This document shows positions 43,323 through 55,100 of a DNA stretch of 64,000 nt, piece by piece. The DNA lies in the NCBI RefSeq assembly GCF_047511655.1, contig NC_133392.1, forward strand, positions 162,368,542-162,432,541. The letters are read 5' to 3'. This stretch comes from Castor canadensis. Taxonomy: Eukaryota; Chordata; Mammalia; Rodentia; Castoridae. Both the position numbers and the translations under genes were made by a program. Below the pieces are notes generated by a model. It was not told the DNA's origin. It searched no databases and saw only the letters and a program-made list of their open reading frames with translations. Each line of letters begins with the position of its first letter. The first letter of the stretch is position 1.

Positions 43323-43436
43323 CTTTTTTTTTCTTTTGCAGTAAAGGCAGTACTAAAGTTTACTAGGAAAGGAATTTAGTATAACAGGATAAAAGTGATC
43401 CCTGTGCAGGAAATGAGAGCAAAGAGTCACAATCTT

Positions 43437-43642
43437 TTTTTTTCTTTTGTGGTATTGCGGTTTGAACTTAGGGCCTCATGCTTGCTAGGCAGGCACCCTA
43501 CCACTTGAGCCACTCTACCAGCCCTTTTTTGTGTTTGTTATTTTCTAGAACTGTTTGCCCAGGCTGATTTTGCACCACAATCCTCCTGATCTCTGCCTCC
43601 TGAGTAGCTAGGATTACAGGTGTGAGCACCAGTGACCGGCTC
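43437..43642 (-). repeat. Composite SINE
   Basis: Full reverse copy with T-rich tail; GTAGCTAGGATTACAGGTGT near its end. Confidence 0.9.
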
Positions 43643-44763
43643 CCAGAGTAATCTTACTAGGTGGCTATCCCTCCACCGTTTTGGAATGGTGAGGTTTTCA
43701 CATCCCAGGATTGCAGAGTCCTGGCCGGTTCAGGCTGTGCTTGGGGCTGGGTGATGCTCAGAACCATGTAACTCAACTATAGAGCTTGGTGCTGAGCCAT
43801 TTCCTGGTGGGTTCGTTGCTATTGTGCCTTAAGTGTCTCTTAAACTGTCCTTTGCAGGGTGGTATGGCTTCCAGAGTATGGTCCAGTTTTGTTTGGCCAT
43901 TGCCTATAATTGTCATCTGTTGACCTTATAATCTTCTAGAAAGTTGGGTGTGCCAGGTAGAACATTACTTAATTTAGAAGGAGGTGAGTGCAGGGAACTG
44001 TTTCTGGAAGGCAAAGAATCAAGTCTGCACAGCCATTTCTCCCCCAGTACCTTCAGCCCCAGTCTGTGCTCCTATGTGGGGTCCTGTTATCTGTTACAAG
44101 GGACTGGCAACCACTGGCTGGCTGCGTGGCAGCTCTGTCTCATCCTTGTCATGTGACCCTGTGGAGGTCTCTCAGCCTTGCTGTGTCTCAGTCAGGGTGA
44201 CTCTATGTCCTGGTGTTGCTTGATGAATTTCACTGCCCGTTGTGATCCTGGGCTCGATTAGGGCACTGTCCACACTCTTAAAGCTGTCTGCCTAGTGTCC
44301 TCGTCCTCGCTTCTCTGGCACAGATAGAGAAGCACGTGGACCAGGAGCAGCACTGCCATAGGTACTGAGGGTCCCCCTGGCCAAGCACCTCTTCATGACA
44401 CCACCCTTTGTCTTACACTGTTTTTTACATGAGTTGTCAACTTTTCCTTCATGAACCCTTTCTCTTTTTGGAATCCACTTATTCTGATTTTTTGTGATTG
44501 TGGGTTTTTTTAAACTTTCTTGTTACAACTTGGCTAAGTGGGTCCTATAAACTGCCCCTCTGCCGTTTTTTGGCAACAGCTTGCTCTAAGCCCAGGATAA
44601 GGTGTCATCACCATTTGAGGAAGTCAAGGTCACATCCAGCATAGAAGAGCATTAGAAACCAAACAAGCCCTCAGTGGCTGAGCATCAGAGAAAAGTTTGT
44701 CTGTTCCTCATCCTTGAGGAAAGAGGGTGAAGCTTCTTGGTCACAGTGCTGCATACTTTTTTC
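43643..44763. other. NADK intron 1 stretch, nothing recognised
   Basis: No supportable feature. Confidence 0.5.
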
Positions 44764-44764
44764 T

Positions 44765-44830
44765 TTGGTGTTGGGATGGAACCCAGGGCTTTGTGGGTCC
44801 ATGCATTCTACCACTGAGCCACACCCACCC
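44765..44830 (-). repeat. ID-like SINE monomer
   Basis: GGTGTTGGGATGGAACCCAG ... CTACCACTGAGCCACACCCA. Confidence 0.77.
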
Positions 44831-44979
44831 CTAAACTATTCTTTAAGTATTTTCCTTTTGAAATAATGAATCCGGGATTCACTCTAACATTACTACGTTC
44901 CTTTTATTTTGTTTCAACAAGTACTCTTTGAACTCATTTTCTTCACATTACACCTTCTCAGGTGGGGTTTTTAAAATAT

Positions 44980-45365
44980 AGAATAAATTAGGATATATTC
45001 GTTGCACAGGGGAATTCATTGTGAAATTCCAAATAGGCTTATATTGTACGTTGGTTAGGTCACCTCCCCCTTTCTTCCCCTCAGCACCCTCCCAGCCTCA
45101 CTTACAGCAGTTGCAAGAGGTTTCTTTGTTCTTTTTCATACAGATACATGAAGTTCATCCACCATATTCCCTCACCTACATCCTCTTCATTCATCCTCTG
45201 TCTCCCCTCCCGCAAGTTACACACACACACACTGTACCTATTTTACAGTCCTGTCTTTTTTTAACAAAACATTCAATAACATTCCAAGGGTTTTCTCGGT
45301 GTGTCCCGCTGTGCATCCATTCTAGTTTGGGCAGTTTTACTTGTTCAGGGGTTTCACACTGTCTT
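44980..45365 (-). repeat. Probable antisense LINE 3' region
   Basis: TTCATTGTGAAATTCC, GTACGTTGGTTAGGTCACC and CCTCTTCATTCATCCTCTG resemble the block at 47478-47910 in order and spacing. The class is inferred from that block's L1-like end. Confidence 0.45.
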
Positions 45366-45367
45366 TT

Positions 45368-45470
45368 GGTGTCTTTTTTTTTTTTTTTTTTTCTTGGCAG
45401 CACTGAGGTTGAATTCAGGGTTTCTCCCTTGCTATGCAGGTGCTCCACCATTGAACCATGCCCCCCATCC
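45368..45470 (-). repeat. ID-like SINE monomer
   Basis: T tail, then GGTTGAATTCAGGGTTTCTC ... CACCATTGAACCATGCCC. Confidence 0.83.
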
Positions 45471-45499
45471 CCCTTTTTGCTTTGGGTTTTTGTTTTTGT

Positions 45500-45778
45500 T
45501 TTTTGTACTGGGTTTGAACTCAGTGTTTTACACTTGTATTAGCCAGGTGCTCTACCATTTGAGCCACACCTCCAGCCTGCTTTGGTTATTTTTTGAATAG
45601 AGTTTTCTGTTTATACCCACAAGCCTAGACTGTGTAAATATGCTTCCCGAGTAGCTTGTATGTGCTACCATACCTGGCTTTTACTGGTTGGGATGGGGTT
45701 TCGCTGTTTGCTGGGGCTGGCCTCAAACCACTATCCTCCCAATCTCTGCCTGCCGAAGTAGACACCATGCCCAGCTTT
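45500..45778 (-). repeat. Composite SINE plus second B1-like piece
   Basis: GGGTTTGAACTCAGTGTTTT ... GCTACCATACCTGGCTTTTA, then GGGGTTTCGCTGTTTGCTGG. Confidence 0.75.
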
Positions 45779-45902
45779 GGCATCTTTCTAAAATAAGTTT
45801 AGTGGCTCACTGATCACTCTTTGGGAGTCCCTTGAAAGGTCCCTCTGTGAATCTGACAACTTCTGTGGCCTCTAAGTGAAGACTTAAGAATGATGAGACC
45901 TA

Positions 45903-46127
45903 CCTGGCACTGGTTGCTCACGCCTATAATCCTAGCTACTCAGGAGGCAGAGATCAAGATGGTTTCCAATCCGAAGCAAACCCTAAGCAAATAATTCCCG
46001 AAAATCTATCTTGAAAAAATACAACACAAAAAAACAGAGCTGGTGGAGTGACTCAAGTGGTAGAGTGCTTGCCTAGCAAGCATGAGGCTCTGAATTCAAA
46101 TCTTAAGTACCACCAAAAAAAAAAAAA
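45903..46127 (+). repeat. Composite SINE
   Basis: Full copy with A tail. Confidence 0.9.
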
Positions 46128-46142
46128 GAATGAGCCTCCTTA

Positions 46143-46255
46143 GCTGGGCACCTGTGGCTCACCCCTGTAATCCTAGCTACCTGGGAGGTTGAGATCAGGA
46201 GGATCATAGTTCTACACCAGCCTGGGCAAAAATCAAATTTTTTTAAATAAATACA
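46143..46255 (+). repeat. B1-like half of composite SINE
   Basis: GCTGGGCACCTGTGGCTCAC ... CAGCCTGGGCAAAAATC, with no ID-like half. Confidence 0.85.
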
Positions 46256-46439
46256 GATGGCTAAGGAAGAGGGGTCTTGCACAGATCCTGATGAGTGCGT
46301 GGCCTGCTTCGTGAACCTGGCACTGTGCCCGGGAAGGTTCACAAGACATGCAGGGAAGTGGGCGCTGATCCCCCCCACAGCCTTCCAGGATTAAGAACAC
46401 CACATGCAATGCACTGTCTGTGGAAGAGGGTCTGTCACC

Positions 46440-47240
46440 GGCCTGATGCATTTTTTAGTTGGGTTATGTTTTTTCCTGCTGAATTTTGGGAGTTCTTTAT
46501 ATATTGTGGATACAACTCCATTGTCATCAATATGTTTACAAAATATTTTCTGTGGCTTGTATTTTCATTTTCTTAAGTGTTTTATGAAGAGTAAAATATT
46601 TGAAAGATCACTGAGAGTTTTTTCTTTCTAATCTTGTTCTCTAAAAGTTAAGTAGCTTTGGTCCTTGCAGAAGACTTTTGGTCCTATGGATGAATAACCT
46701 GTTTCGAGTTGATGCTTTTGTGTTACTTGAGGATGTGATTGAGCTTCAGTCTTTTAGACATGGCTATCCAGTTGTTCCAGAGCTGTTTGGTGAAAAGATT
46801 ATCCTCTTGTAGAAGCACCTCTGCACCTTTGTTAAGAACCCCTTGCCAAGGCTGGCGAGGTAACTCAGTGACAGAGTGCATTGCATGCAAAGGTCGGGAC
46901 TTCAGTCTGTTTCTGGATCCAGGGATCTATCCTGATGCCAGCACCATCCTGAGGGTTGGGTTTTTTGTTGTCATTTTAGCTATTCCAGACCCTTTATGTT
47001 TGCATATGAATTTTAGTATCTGCTCACTTTATGTAGGAAAGTCTGTTTTCATTTTTTTGGGTTTGGGTAGAACCAGTAGATCAATTTGGGGAGAACTGGA
47101 TCTTAATGGAGCCCTCCAGTCCGTGACATGGCGTGTCTCTCCACTTACTCTGCTTCATTTCTGTGGCATGTTTTGTAGTTTTCAGTACAAGGATCTTGTG
47201 CGTTTTTGTCAAATATATTCCTATATGTTTCATACTTAAG
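46440..47240 (-). repeat. L1 LINE fragment, antisense
   Basis: Reverse-complement L1 text on +: GGGAGTTCTTTATATATTGT, GGCTATCCAGTTGTTCCAGA, CCATATGAATTTTAGTATC-like and GTAGATCAATTTGGGGAGAA. Frames are broken throughout. Confidence 0.8.
46848..46915 (+). repeat. ID-like SINE monomer nested in L1
   Basis: GGCTGGCGAGGTAACTCAGT ... GGTCGGGACTTCAGTC, splitting the L1 text. Confidence 0.65.
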
Positions 47241-47369
47241 ACATTTTAAAATCTCAACTTCCTTCATTGCTAATACAAACTATACTTGATTACTGAATTT
47301 TCCTCCTACAGGCATGCTGATAAACTCATTTATTAAATATAGTCACTTTTTCTTCAATATAGTCACTTT

Positions 47370-47477
47370 TTCTTCTGATGGCACTGGAGTTTGAACTTCA
47401 TACTTGCTAGGCAGATGCTCTACCACTTGAGCCACACCGTTTATTTTGGTTATTTTGGACATAGGGTCTCACTTTTT
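47370..47477 (-). repeat. Composite SINE, truncated
   Basis: GGCACTGGAGTTTGAACTTC ... TGGACATAGGGTCTCACTTT. Confidence 0.83.
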
Positions 47478-47910
47478 ACAGTTTTATCATTAATAGCACA
47501 AAGGAATTGTATTGTGAAATTTTCATAGATGCATACACTGTAGTCTGAACAAGTTCACCCCTCCATTATATTTCCTTAGCCCCTTCCTCTCCTCCTCTTT
47601 TGCACAGTGTTTGGTGGGTTCACTGTGCTGTCTTCATAGTACACCCGTAATACACTTGGAGCCTCTTCACCTCCAATACTCTTTTTATCCCCACCTCTCT
47701 CCCTTTCTTCCCCCCACCCCTGGTAGTCCTCCTTTCATTATTATTACCATTTTAGATCCACATTCTACATAGGAGCGAAAATAGTGTTTTGATTTTGGGC
47801 TTGCCTTAATTTCAGTCAAAATGATGGTCCCCATTTCCACTCATTTTTGTGTAAATGACATAATTTCATCCTTCTTTATGGCTGAATAATACTCCATTGT
47901 GTATATGGAC
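47478..47910 (-). repeat. L1-like 3' region, antisense
   Basis: Ends with GGCTGAATAATACTCCATTG, the reverse complement of the conserved L1 3' motif. Confidence 0.65.
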
Positions 47911-47925
47911 CTTTCTTTTTTTTTT

Positions 47926-48718
47926 AATCTATTGAATTCTTTAGATTCTCAGCACAGTGATGCAGTTCTTTCCGTAACTAGTTTATTTTTCCATCTACAC
48001 TGGTTTATTACAGTTCTCTCCAACCCTGCTTTTTTTGTTTTTGATGTACCCGTTTCCACCACTTCTGTTTTCTTTGGCTCATTTTATTCCATGTCCACCT
48101 TTATTGAATTAAACACTTAGCTCACTCCTTTTTGTTCTCAGGAGTTGCAGCTCAGCTTTAAAGAGTTGAATAGACTTGGCTTTGGGTTTGCAGCGCTCAT
48201 CTTCTTGGGTGTTGTGCGTGTGGTACAGACTTTAGCTTTGGTCTCTAAGCTGGTTAGGAGAATGTTCCAGAACTCCCAAGTAGATGAAGGTCTTTTCCTG
48301 GTTTTATTGCCCTCTGGTCAAGAGATTAGATTCTGTACCTTTGCCACACTTGGAGTTTGACATTTTCTCTGAAGCTCACTGCAGGGCAGTTTGGTGACAG
48401 ACACTAGACTGTTAGGAGGAGTGGAGTTCAGGGTACACCTTCTGGTTCACTGTGAGTCAGCATCTTTCTTCAGCTTTCTGGACCGAGAGGTATTTGAACT
48501 TGCATGCCATGTTTCTTCTCTTTGTTAACGTGCTGTGTACACCGCGACTTTCTGTTCAATCTCACTTGTTTGGCAGGCCGCTGCCTCACAGTGCGTTGTG
48601 CCCAACCCTTGACAATGACCCTTTTGCCTGGCGTGTGATAGACATGCCACCGCTCTGGCTCAGTTATTCTTCCTCTCTCTTCACTTTAGTGCTCTAGATT
48701 CGTTCAGAAATGTGTGTG
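47926..48718. other. NADK intron 1 stretch, nothing recognised
   Basis: Possibly old LINE continuation, but not supportable. Confidence 0.4.
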
Positions 48719-48719
48719 A

Positions 48720-48792
48720 GGGCCCCGGATGTAGTGCAGCGGTAGACTGCCTTAGATTTGGTCTCTAGCGCTGCAGAAAAAGAAAGAAAGAA
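48720..48792 (+). repeat. ID-like SINE monomer
   Basis: GATGTAGTGCAGCGGTAGAC ... TTGGTCTCTAGCGCTGCAG, with an (AAAG)n tail. Confidence 0.75.
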
Positions 48793-48968
48793 ACCACAGG
48801 TAGAATCCTGAGTTCTTAAATATTGCTGGGATGGAAACAGCCGGTTTTCAAAGTACTTTGGCAAATCAGACTTGGAGTGATTTTCCCCTTGATGAAATGG
48901 ATGTGGACTTACATCATTACTGTGTCATGTATATTGACTCTCTTTATTTTATTAAATAAAGGCATCAG

Positions 48969-49001
48969 TGCTTTTCTGACGGAATTTCTCGTTTATCAAC
49001 T
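48969..49001 (+). other. NADK: NADK 5' UTR portion of the start-codon exon
   Basis: A pyrimidine-rich tract and ggcatcag (AG at 48967-48968) precede 33 nt of leader ending TTTATCAACT before ATGGAAATGG. A competing AG at 48960-48961 is possible. Confidence 0.6.
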
Positions 49002-49180
49002 ATGGAAATGGAACAAGAAAAGATGAATGTGAGTAAGGAGTTGAGTCCAGACTCAGCCTCCTTCTGCTGCTCAGCGTGCCATGGGGATGAGACCTGGAGC
49101 TACAGTCACCCTATCCGGGGCCGGGCCAAGTCTCGGAGCCTGTCAGCCTCGCCTGCCTTAGGCACCCCCAAGGAGTTCAG
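49002..49180 (+). CDS. NADK: NADK coding exon 1 (residues 1-60)
   Basis: Encodes [37 protein letters not shown] and [13 protein letters not shown]. This is the regulatory N-terminus with the Ser44/46/48 cluster. The donor is TTCAG|gtagga. Retaining the intron would give an immediate in-frame TAG. Confidence 0.95.
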
Positions 49181-52100
49181 GTAGGACCCAGAAGGCTCCC
49201 CATTTCCTCTGATGACAGGCACTGCCTGACTGTATTGCTTGATGAGAGTCGTGCCCGGAAGGCCCAGCTGTGTCCAGAGAGGAAGAGTCAAGCACAGATT
49301 GCAGGACGAGTGCTGGCGTGTACCAAATACAGGGCCACACATGGTTTTCTTTCTCCACCTCAGCACAGAGTCCCCAGCCAGAGCCTTGCCGAGGTGGTAT
49401 TAGACTCCATGGGGAAGCATGGGGCCCTGCTCACCACAGCAGGGGAGGACTGGGGAGCAGAGTGTAGGTGTGTCCTGGGGCCACCGAGCACCTCACACAC
49501 AGAACATGACATCCAGTCTTCCGCAACACCTGACCTTCCCAGCAAGCTGAGGCACCTGTGCTCGCCCCACACTGCCTTTGTAACAGAGCTTGGGACCTAA
49601 GGAAAGACAGCCTGGCAAGCAGTGTTGCAATGGCACCTGGGGATGTTGTTTTCATTTCTTGTGACGAAAATGTGGTGAGTTTAGATGTAAGGTGGCCAGA
49701 GGCTGATAGCAATGCCTATAAAGTGCGTCACTTCTCGATCTTTAGAAAGGTTAGACTGCTCCACTAATGTCTTTGTATGGACACATATGATTCAGAATAA
49801 ACATTTCTGTTTGAGTTTTAATCTAGATTGCTCACGGTAGTGCGTAAGGTCTCAATCCTGATTATAGGCCGAGAGACCTGCCGAGAGACACTGCAGGGCA
49901 GGTCCTGGGCCTGTGCCAAGGCAGTGATGGGCTGGGCCTGTGCTGCTACTGGTTTGGGATGATCTCAGGAGCAGTTGGCTGGGTACTAGGACAGTGGTGA
50001 GCTCCAGCACCACATACTGGTCCAGGGCGGGATCCTCTGGGCCTGCCCTGTGGATGCTGCAGATGATGAAGCTAGTCTCGTGTTTCTTGGGGTCTGGCAT
50101 AGCCTGACGTAACCTGTGTCTGAGTGTTTTGATAGCAGCCCTGCTGTGCCCCACAGGAGGACGCGCTCTCTGCATGGGCCGAGCCCAGTGACCACGTTTG
50201 GACCAAAGGCCTGTGTGCTGCAGAATCCACAGACCATCATGTGAGTGTGGGCCCTGGGGGTTTCTTCTTGGGAGTGTTGGGAGAGTCCTCTGTGTGGAGA
50301 ATTCTGGCACTCAATGAGAAGTTTGTGTTCTTCCAGACTGTGGGGATGGCTTCCAGAACCCCACTGAGTGTGGGGCCCCTGAATGGGAACTCAGCTGGTG
50401 GCTTCCCTACCAGCCTTAGAAAGCAGAGGCAGCTGGGCTTGAAGGTGCACACCTGTTCCAATGGCGTCAACATGAGGTGGCTAGAGCTGCTCTTTGTTTC
50501 GAAGAGAACTGTAGGGAGTGACATTGTACACACCATTCTGTGCTGCTTTTAAGTGTCCCAGAAATACAGATACACCAGTTGGCTTCCTTTTCAACCTGAT
50601 TTTAGGTGTTTGGAAAGATATTCCTTCTTGTCTGTTTGTTTGTGTGGGGGTTTTTTGCCATGCTAGGGGTAAAACCAGACCTCACACATGCCATGCACGC
50701 ACTCTGCCACTGAGCCACACCCCGTCCAGGTTGCTCTTTGCAGCTCTGCCTTGCAAACTCTATCACTAGTTACGACTGCCCTGAAAGAGAAGCTGTCAAT
50801 GGCTGACGTCTCCGTCAGTTGACTTCTGTTTCGTATTGATGGCTCCAAGAAGAAAGTGCTTTGTTAGCGTGTTGTGCGTGATGCTCTAGCTGTGTTTCAT
50901 AATGTATGTGAGGAAAATCACTGAAGTGACCTGATACAGAATTCCAGCTCATCTTTCCATTTTGTCCCTTCTCCACAAAGACCTTAGCTGTTTGTGTTTT
51001 TGGGGTGAGAAGACCCACGCACTTCCAGGGTCCGTTTCCTGCAAGCATAGGCCATGTGAAAGAGCAGCATGCCCAGGTGTGGCCATGTCTGTGAGGCATG
51101 TGGCAGTGTTTGTCAAGTCAAAAGATCAGCTTGAGAGCATGCAATGGAGACATTTGCTGCCTCACTCTTCCCTCAGAGGCATTCCTATAACTGTGGGACG
51201 GGGCTGGGCCAGCAGCTCTGGAGGCCTTCACGTCACACTGCGCCCACACTGCACGCTGCCGGACCTGGCTCAGGCTCAAGGCTGTGTCCACTTGCTTCAT
51301 GCCCGTGTGGAGGCTAGCCTTTAGCCTGAGGTAATGCTGACACTGTTGCTTTTGGGCCAGAAACTTCCAAGAGCACAGTTGTGACCTGTGTAGTTACTTC
51401 TGCCAGATGTGGAGGCAGGGAGGACCAAGGAGTCCTGACCAGTTGTTTAACAGTCTCTGATTCATAAGCCCCAGAGATTACAACTGCACCTTCCCCTGTG
51501 TGGACTCTTAACCTTCCACCGTGGCCTCATTGTCTGTTATCTACCTGATGCACCTAGAGCCCCTGCCACTCTGCCACTCTCCCCCCCACACACACCCTAC
51601 CTGGCACCATGGTTGCCCACTACCTCCTGGTAACCCAGTGGCCCACTGTGTTTTTGTGGCCACCAAGCTGCCTGAAGCCCCTTCCTGCCCTGCCTGGCAC
51701 TCTCAGCTCACTTAAGTGCAGTCTCCCAAGGACCTTTCCCTCACCCAGACCAGGCCTGGGATCGCCTCATGAGCCCTGTGTCAGGGGCCTTCCTCAGGCT
51801 GGGACAGCCTCTGGCCCACTCCCTTAGTCAGGCAGCCCAAGCAGGAGGAGCCAGTGGAACTGTGGGTCATTGTCCAGGATAAGTGGCTTTCTATCCTGCT
51901 CTGGGCTTTGCCCGTGGAGGATGGAATGCTGTAGCCCACATCTGTGTGCACCCCTGTGTGCCTATGCAGCTGGGCAGGGCTTCATGTGGACTGAACTCCG
52001 ACATTCAAAATCAGGTTGTCATGGAGTGTTGATAAGAGAAACTGTACTTCCTTCTTAGTCTAAGATTTCACTGTGAACTTGTATATTTGTTAGTTAAGTT

Positions 52101-55100
52101 ATGGTGTATGAGACTGCCAGAAGCTGATAAATTAGTCAGGCATCCCTGGCCAGCATGGTGGGTCACTTGGAGCTGACCCAGGCAGGTTGAGGCCCTGCCT
52201 ACTTGCACCACCCCCACAGCCCTGAGGGCTGGACAGTCCAGCATCCCTCTTCACAGATGACCCAACAAGGAAGTTGAGAAACTAGTTTGTAGTCACGAGG
52301 AGGGTTGGTGCCCAGGCCCTGTAATAGCATAACACTGCTGGTGGTGCTGGCCGGTCCTGCCTAGGGAAGCTGTGTCATGCGGGCAGGGCAGCCTGGGTGA
52401 GCTGTATATAGGGTAGAGGCTTGAAGGTGGGACAGAGGGCTGTGAGGTGATGTGAGCTGCCCACGCTCCCTGGAGCCCAGAGCCAAGCAGGTTCAGGCAG
52501 TGAGTGCCTTTCACCTGCCGCCCTTTCACCTGCGAGTGGCCCGGGAGCTCCGCCCTGGGGTGGGCCTAGGCAGCTCCAGAGCTCAGCCCTGATCTGCATG
52601 GCCAGGGCACTTAGAATGCCCGGGCTGCGGGGCCCGTGGTCCTGGCACTCCCCAGGAACAGGAAATTGAAGTTGGGCCTCTTTGCTGCCAAGGTTATCCT
52701 GTTATTTTTCTTTCTCTTAAGTAATTAGGCAACAAAGGTCACATAAACAGTAGAAGGTTACATCTTGTTTTGTTCGATTTTCATAAGTTTGGAAAGCTCT
52801 GTTGACTTAGTTGTTTCTATAAGACCTTTAACAAGTCTTCTAAATGTATGTTTTGCTTTCAGTTTTGAGTATAAAAATTAGGCTTATAGTGTAAATGCAC
52901 ATGTGGGAATATGTCAGCAGGCCAGGGCTGCATATCATCTGTCATTAGTGAAGCAGGACTGAGACCAAGACGTTGTGGATTTGCCTGCTGTCTCCTAGAA
53001 GGTGGAGACCTCAGGAGCTGCGTGAGTGATTCAGGTGGGCAGTGAGTCTAGAGAGGATGCCTGCCATGAGTAGCCCTCATTTCCCAGAAACTCCGGGGAC
53101 TGGTGAGTGCAGTGACCAGGGACCATGGTCATTCATTCACAGGACAAGGACAGACACTTACTGCCATCATCAGCATTGTTGAAAGATGTTAATGGGACTA
53201 TCACTGCCTTTGCAAGGGTGACTTGAAGTAGGTTTCTTGATTGGGGAACTTGTGCTGGATAGGGAAGTCTTTCTGCTGCTTGCATCCCGATTTCAAGAAT
53301 TTGCCCAGTAGCTGAGGAAGGCAGTGTGGAGCACTGACGCTGGCTTACCAGTCCTGCCCACCTTGCTTCATTGGCTCAGGACAGGAGCTGGTCCTGCAGT
53401 ACATGCAGACCTACTGTCCATGGGTGGTGCCCATGTTCTGGCCTGGAATATGCACGAGACTTCAACAGTATTGGGCATCGTGGGTGGGTGGGCCCTACCT
53501 TTGGAGAATTGGCATGGTGCCCACAGCACAGCAGACACTGGGTCAGAGTCTCAGGGCCATGGAAACTTAAAAAACATTTGTTCCCATAAGGGCACCACCA
53601 TCTTTTTCCCCTGTAAAAATTGTCAGCTAAGTCCCTTGGTGGTGTAAAGTGGTAACTGCATACACCTGTCTGTAGTGCAGGAAAGTGCCTGACTCTGGCA
53701 GATCCCCGAGACAGCCCTGAGCCCACTATTCATGATGTCTGTGGTCAGCCAGCATCCTAATGGGCAGGGTGGCCAACATGGGCTTTTCCTTTTCTTGGCT
53801 GTGTGCAGTCTCTGTTCCAAAGGGGCCACCAGTAAATGTCGTTAAGGAAATGAATAGCGTATGTGGCCAGGCCTGTGAAGATGAGTAGCAGGTGTGGTTG
53901 GTCATCAGGGTTCCTGAGGGGACGTGGCCAGAGCCCTGTAGACATGGTCTGAACAGGGCAGGGTCCTCCAGGTCTAGCGCAGCTGAGGAGGGCCACCCTG
54001 GATCCAGCTGAGCCCTGTTCATTCCCGCCGGCAGTGGTCCAGGGACCACTGCAGAGTGCCCTTGTTCACAGAGGCAGCACATTTCCAGGGTTCATTTTTA
54101 CCCCACATCATGTGCCTCCCTCCTTAAGGGAAAAGTGGCTGCTGCTGTGACCTGTCTTTCCTCCCCAAAGGCATATCCAGGACCCTGCGAGCCAGCGGTT
54201 GACGTGGAACAAGTCTCCCAAGAGTGTACTCGTCATCAAGAAGATCCGCGATGCCAGCCTGTTGCAGCCCTTCAAGGAGCTCTGCGTGTACCTCATGGAG
54301 GTGAGCCTGGCCTCTACTCAGGTGTCCCAGGCTCAGGTTTTCACACACAGGACAGTTTACAAAGATTAGAGGTTTGCTGGCTCACAGTTTGGAGGCTGGG
54401 AAGTCCATGATGGAGGGACTGTACCTGTGAGGGCCTTGTGCCATTTCAGCACAGCAGGAGCAGCGCCTCTGGCCTCAGCACTATTGCAGGGGTAGTTGGG
54501 CTTACCTGATAAGGGAGGCCTTCCAGTCCCTTCTGTTCCCAGTAGCACAGCTCCATCCTGGGTTAGTTTTAACAAGAAGAGGTTTAAGCTGGGCACAGTA
54601 GCTCATGCCTATAATTCTTGCTACTCAGGATCGCACTTCGAAACCAGCACTGGCAAATAGTTTGTGAGACCCTATCTTGAAAAAAACCCATCACAAAATA
54701 AAAGGGCTTGTGGAGTGGCTCAAGTTGTAGGCCCTGAGTTCAAACCACAGTACTGAGGGAAAAAAAAAAAAATAAAAAGTTTATTTTGGCTCATGGTTTT
54801 GGATACACAAGGTCCAGGGGCCACATCTGGTGATGGCTATCTTGCTGGCAGAGTCCCAAGGTGCACGGCACCACACTGCAAGAGACGGTCCACTTGGATG
54901 CATGCATACCTTCTGGTCTTTCCCTTTTCTAGTAGCCATGAGGATTCAAAGGTGGGGCTCCACCCTGAGCACCTCAGCTAATCCTAGTCACCTTCTGAAG
55001 GCCCCATCTCTGAACACTGTACTCACTTTACGTTTCCACTCTCTGCATACCTCACAACACATGTACTTTAGGGAACACACTGAAACCACATCCAAGCCAC

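Noticed and set aside
49235..49600. 121-codon + frame as a possible alternative NADK exon
   Set aside because: The donor of coding exon 1 is followed immediately by an in-frame TAG, and I see no good acceptor/donor pair or known isoform match.
49790..49802. AATAAA in NADK coding intron 1 as an alternative gene end
   Set aside because: No supporting exon structure. A single hexamer in intronic sequence is expected by chance.
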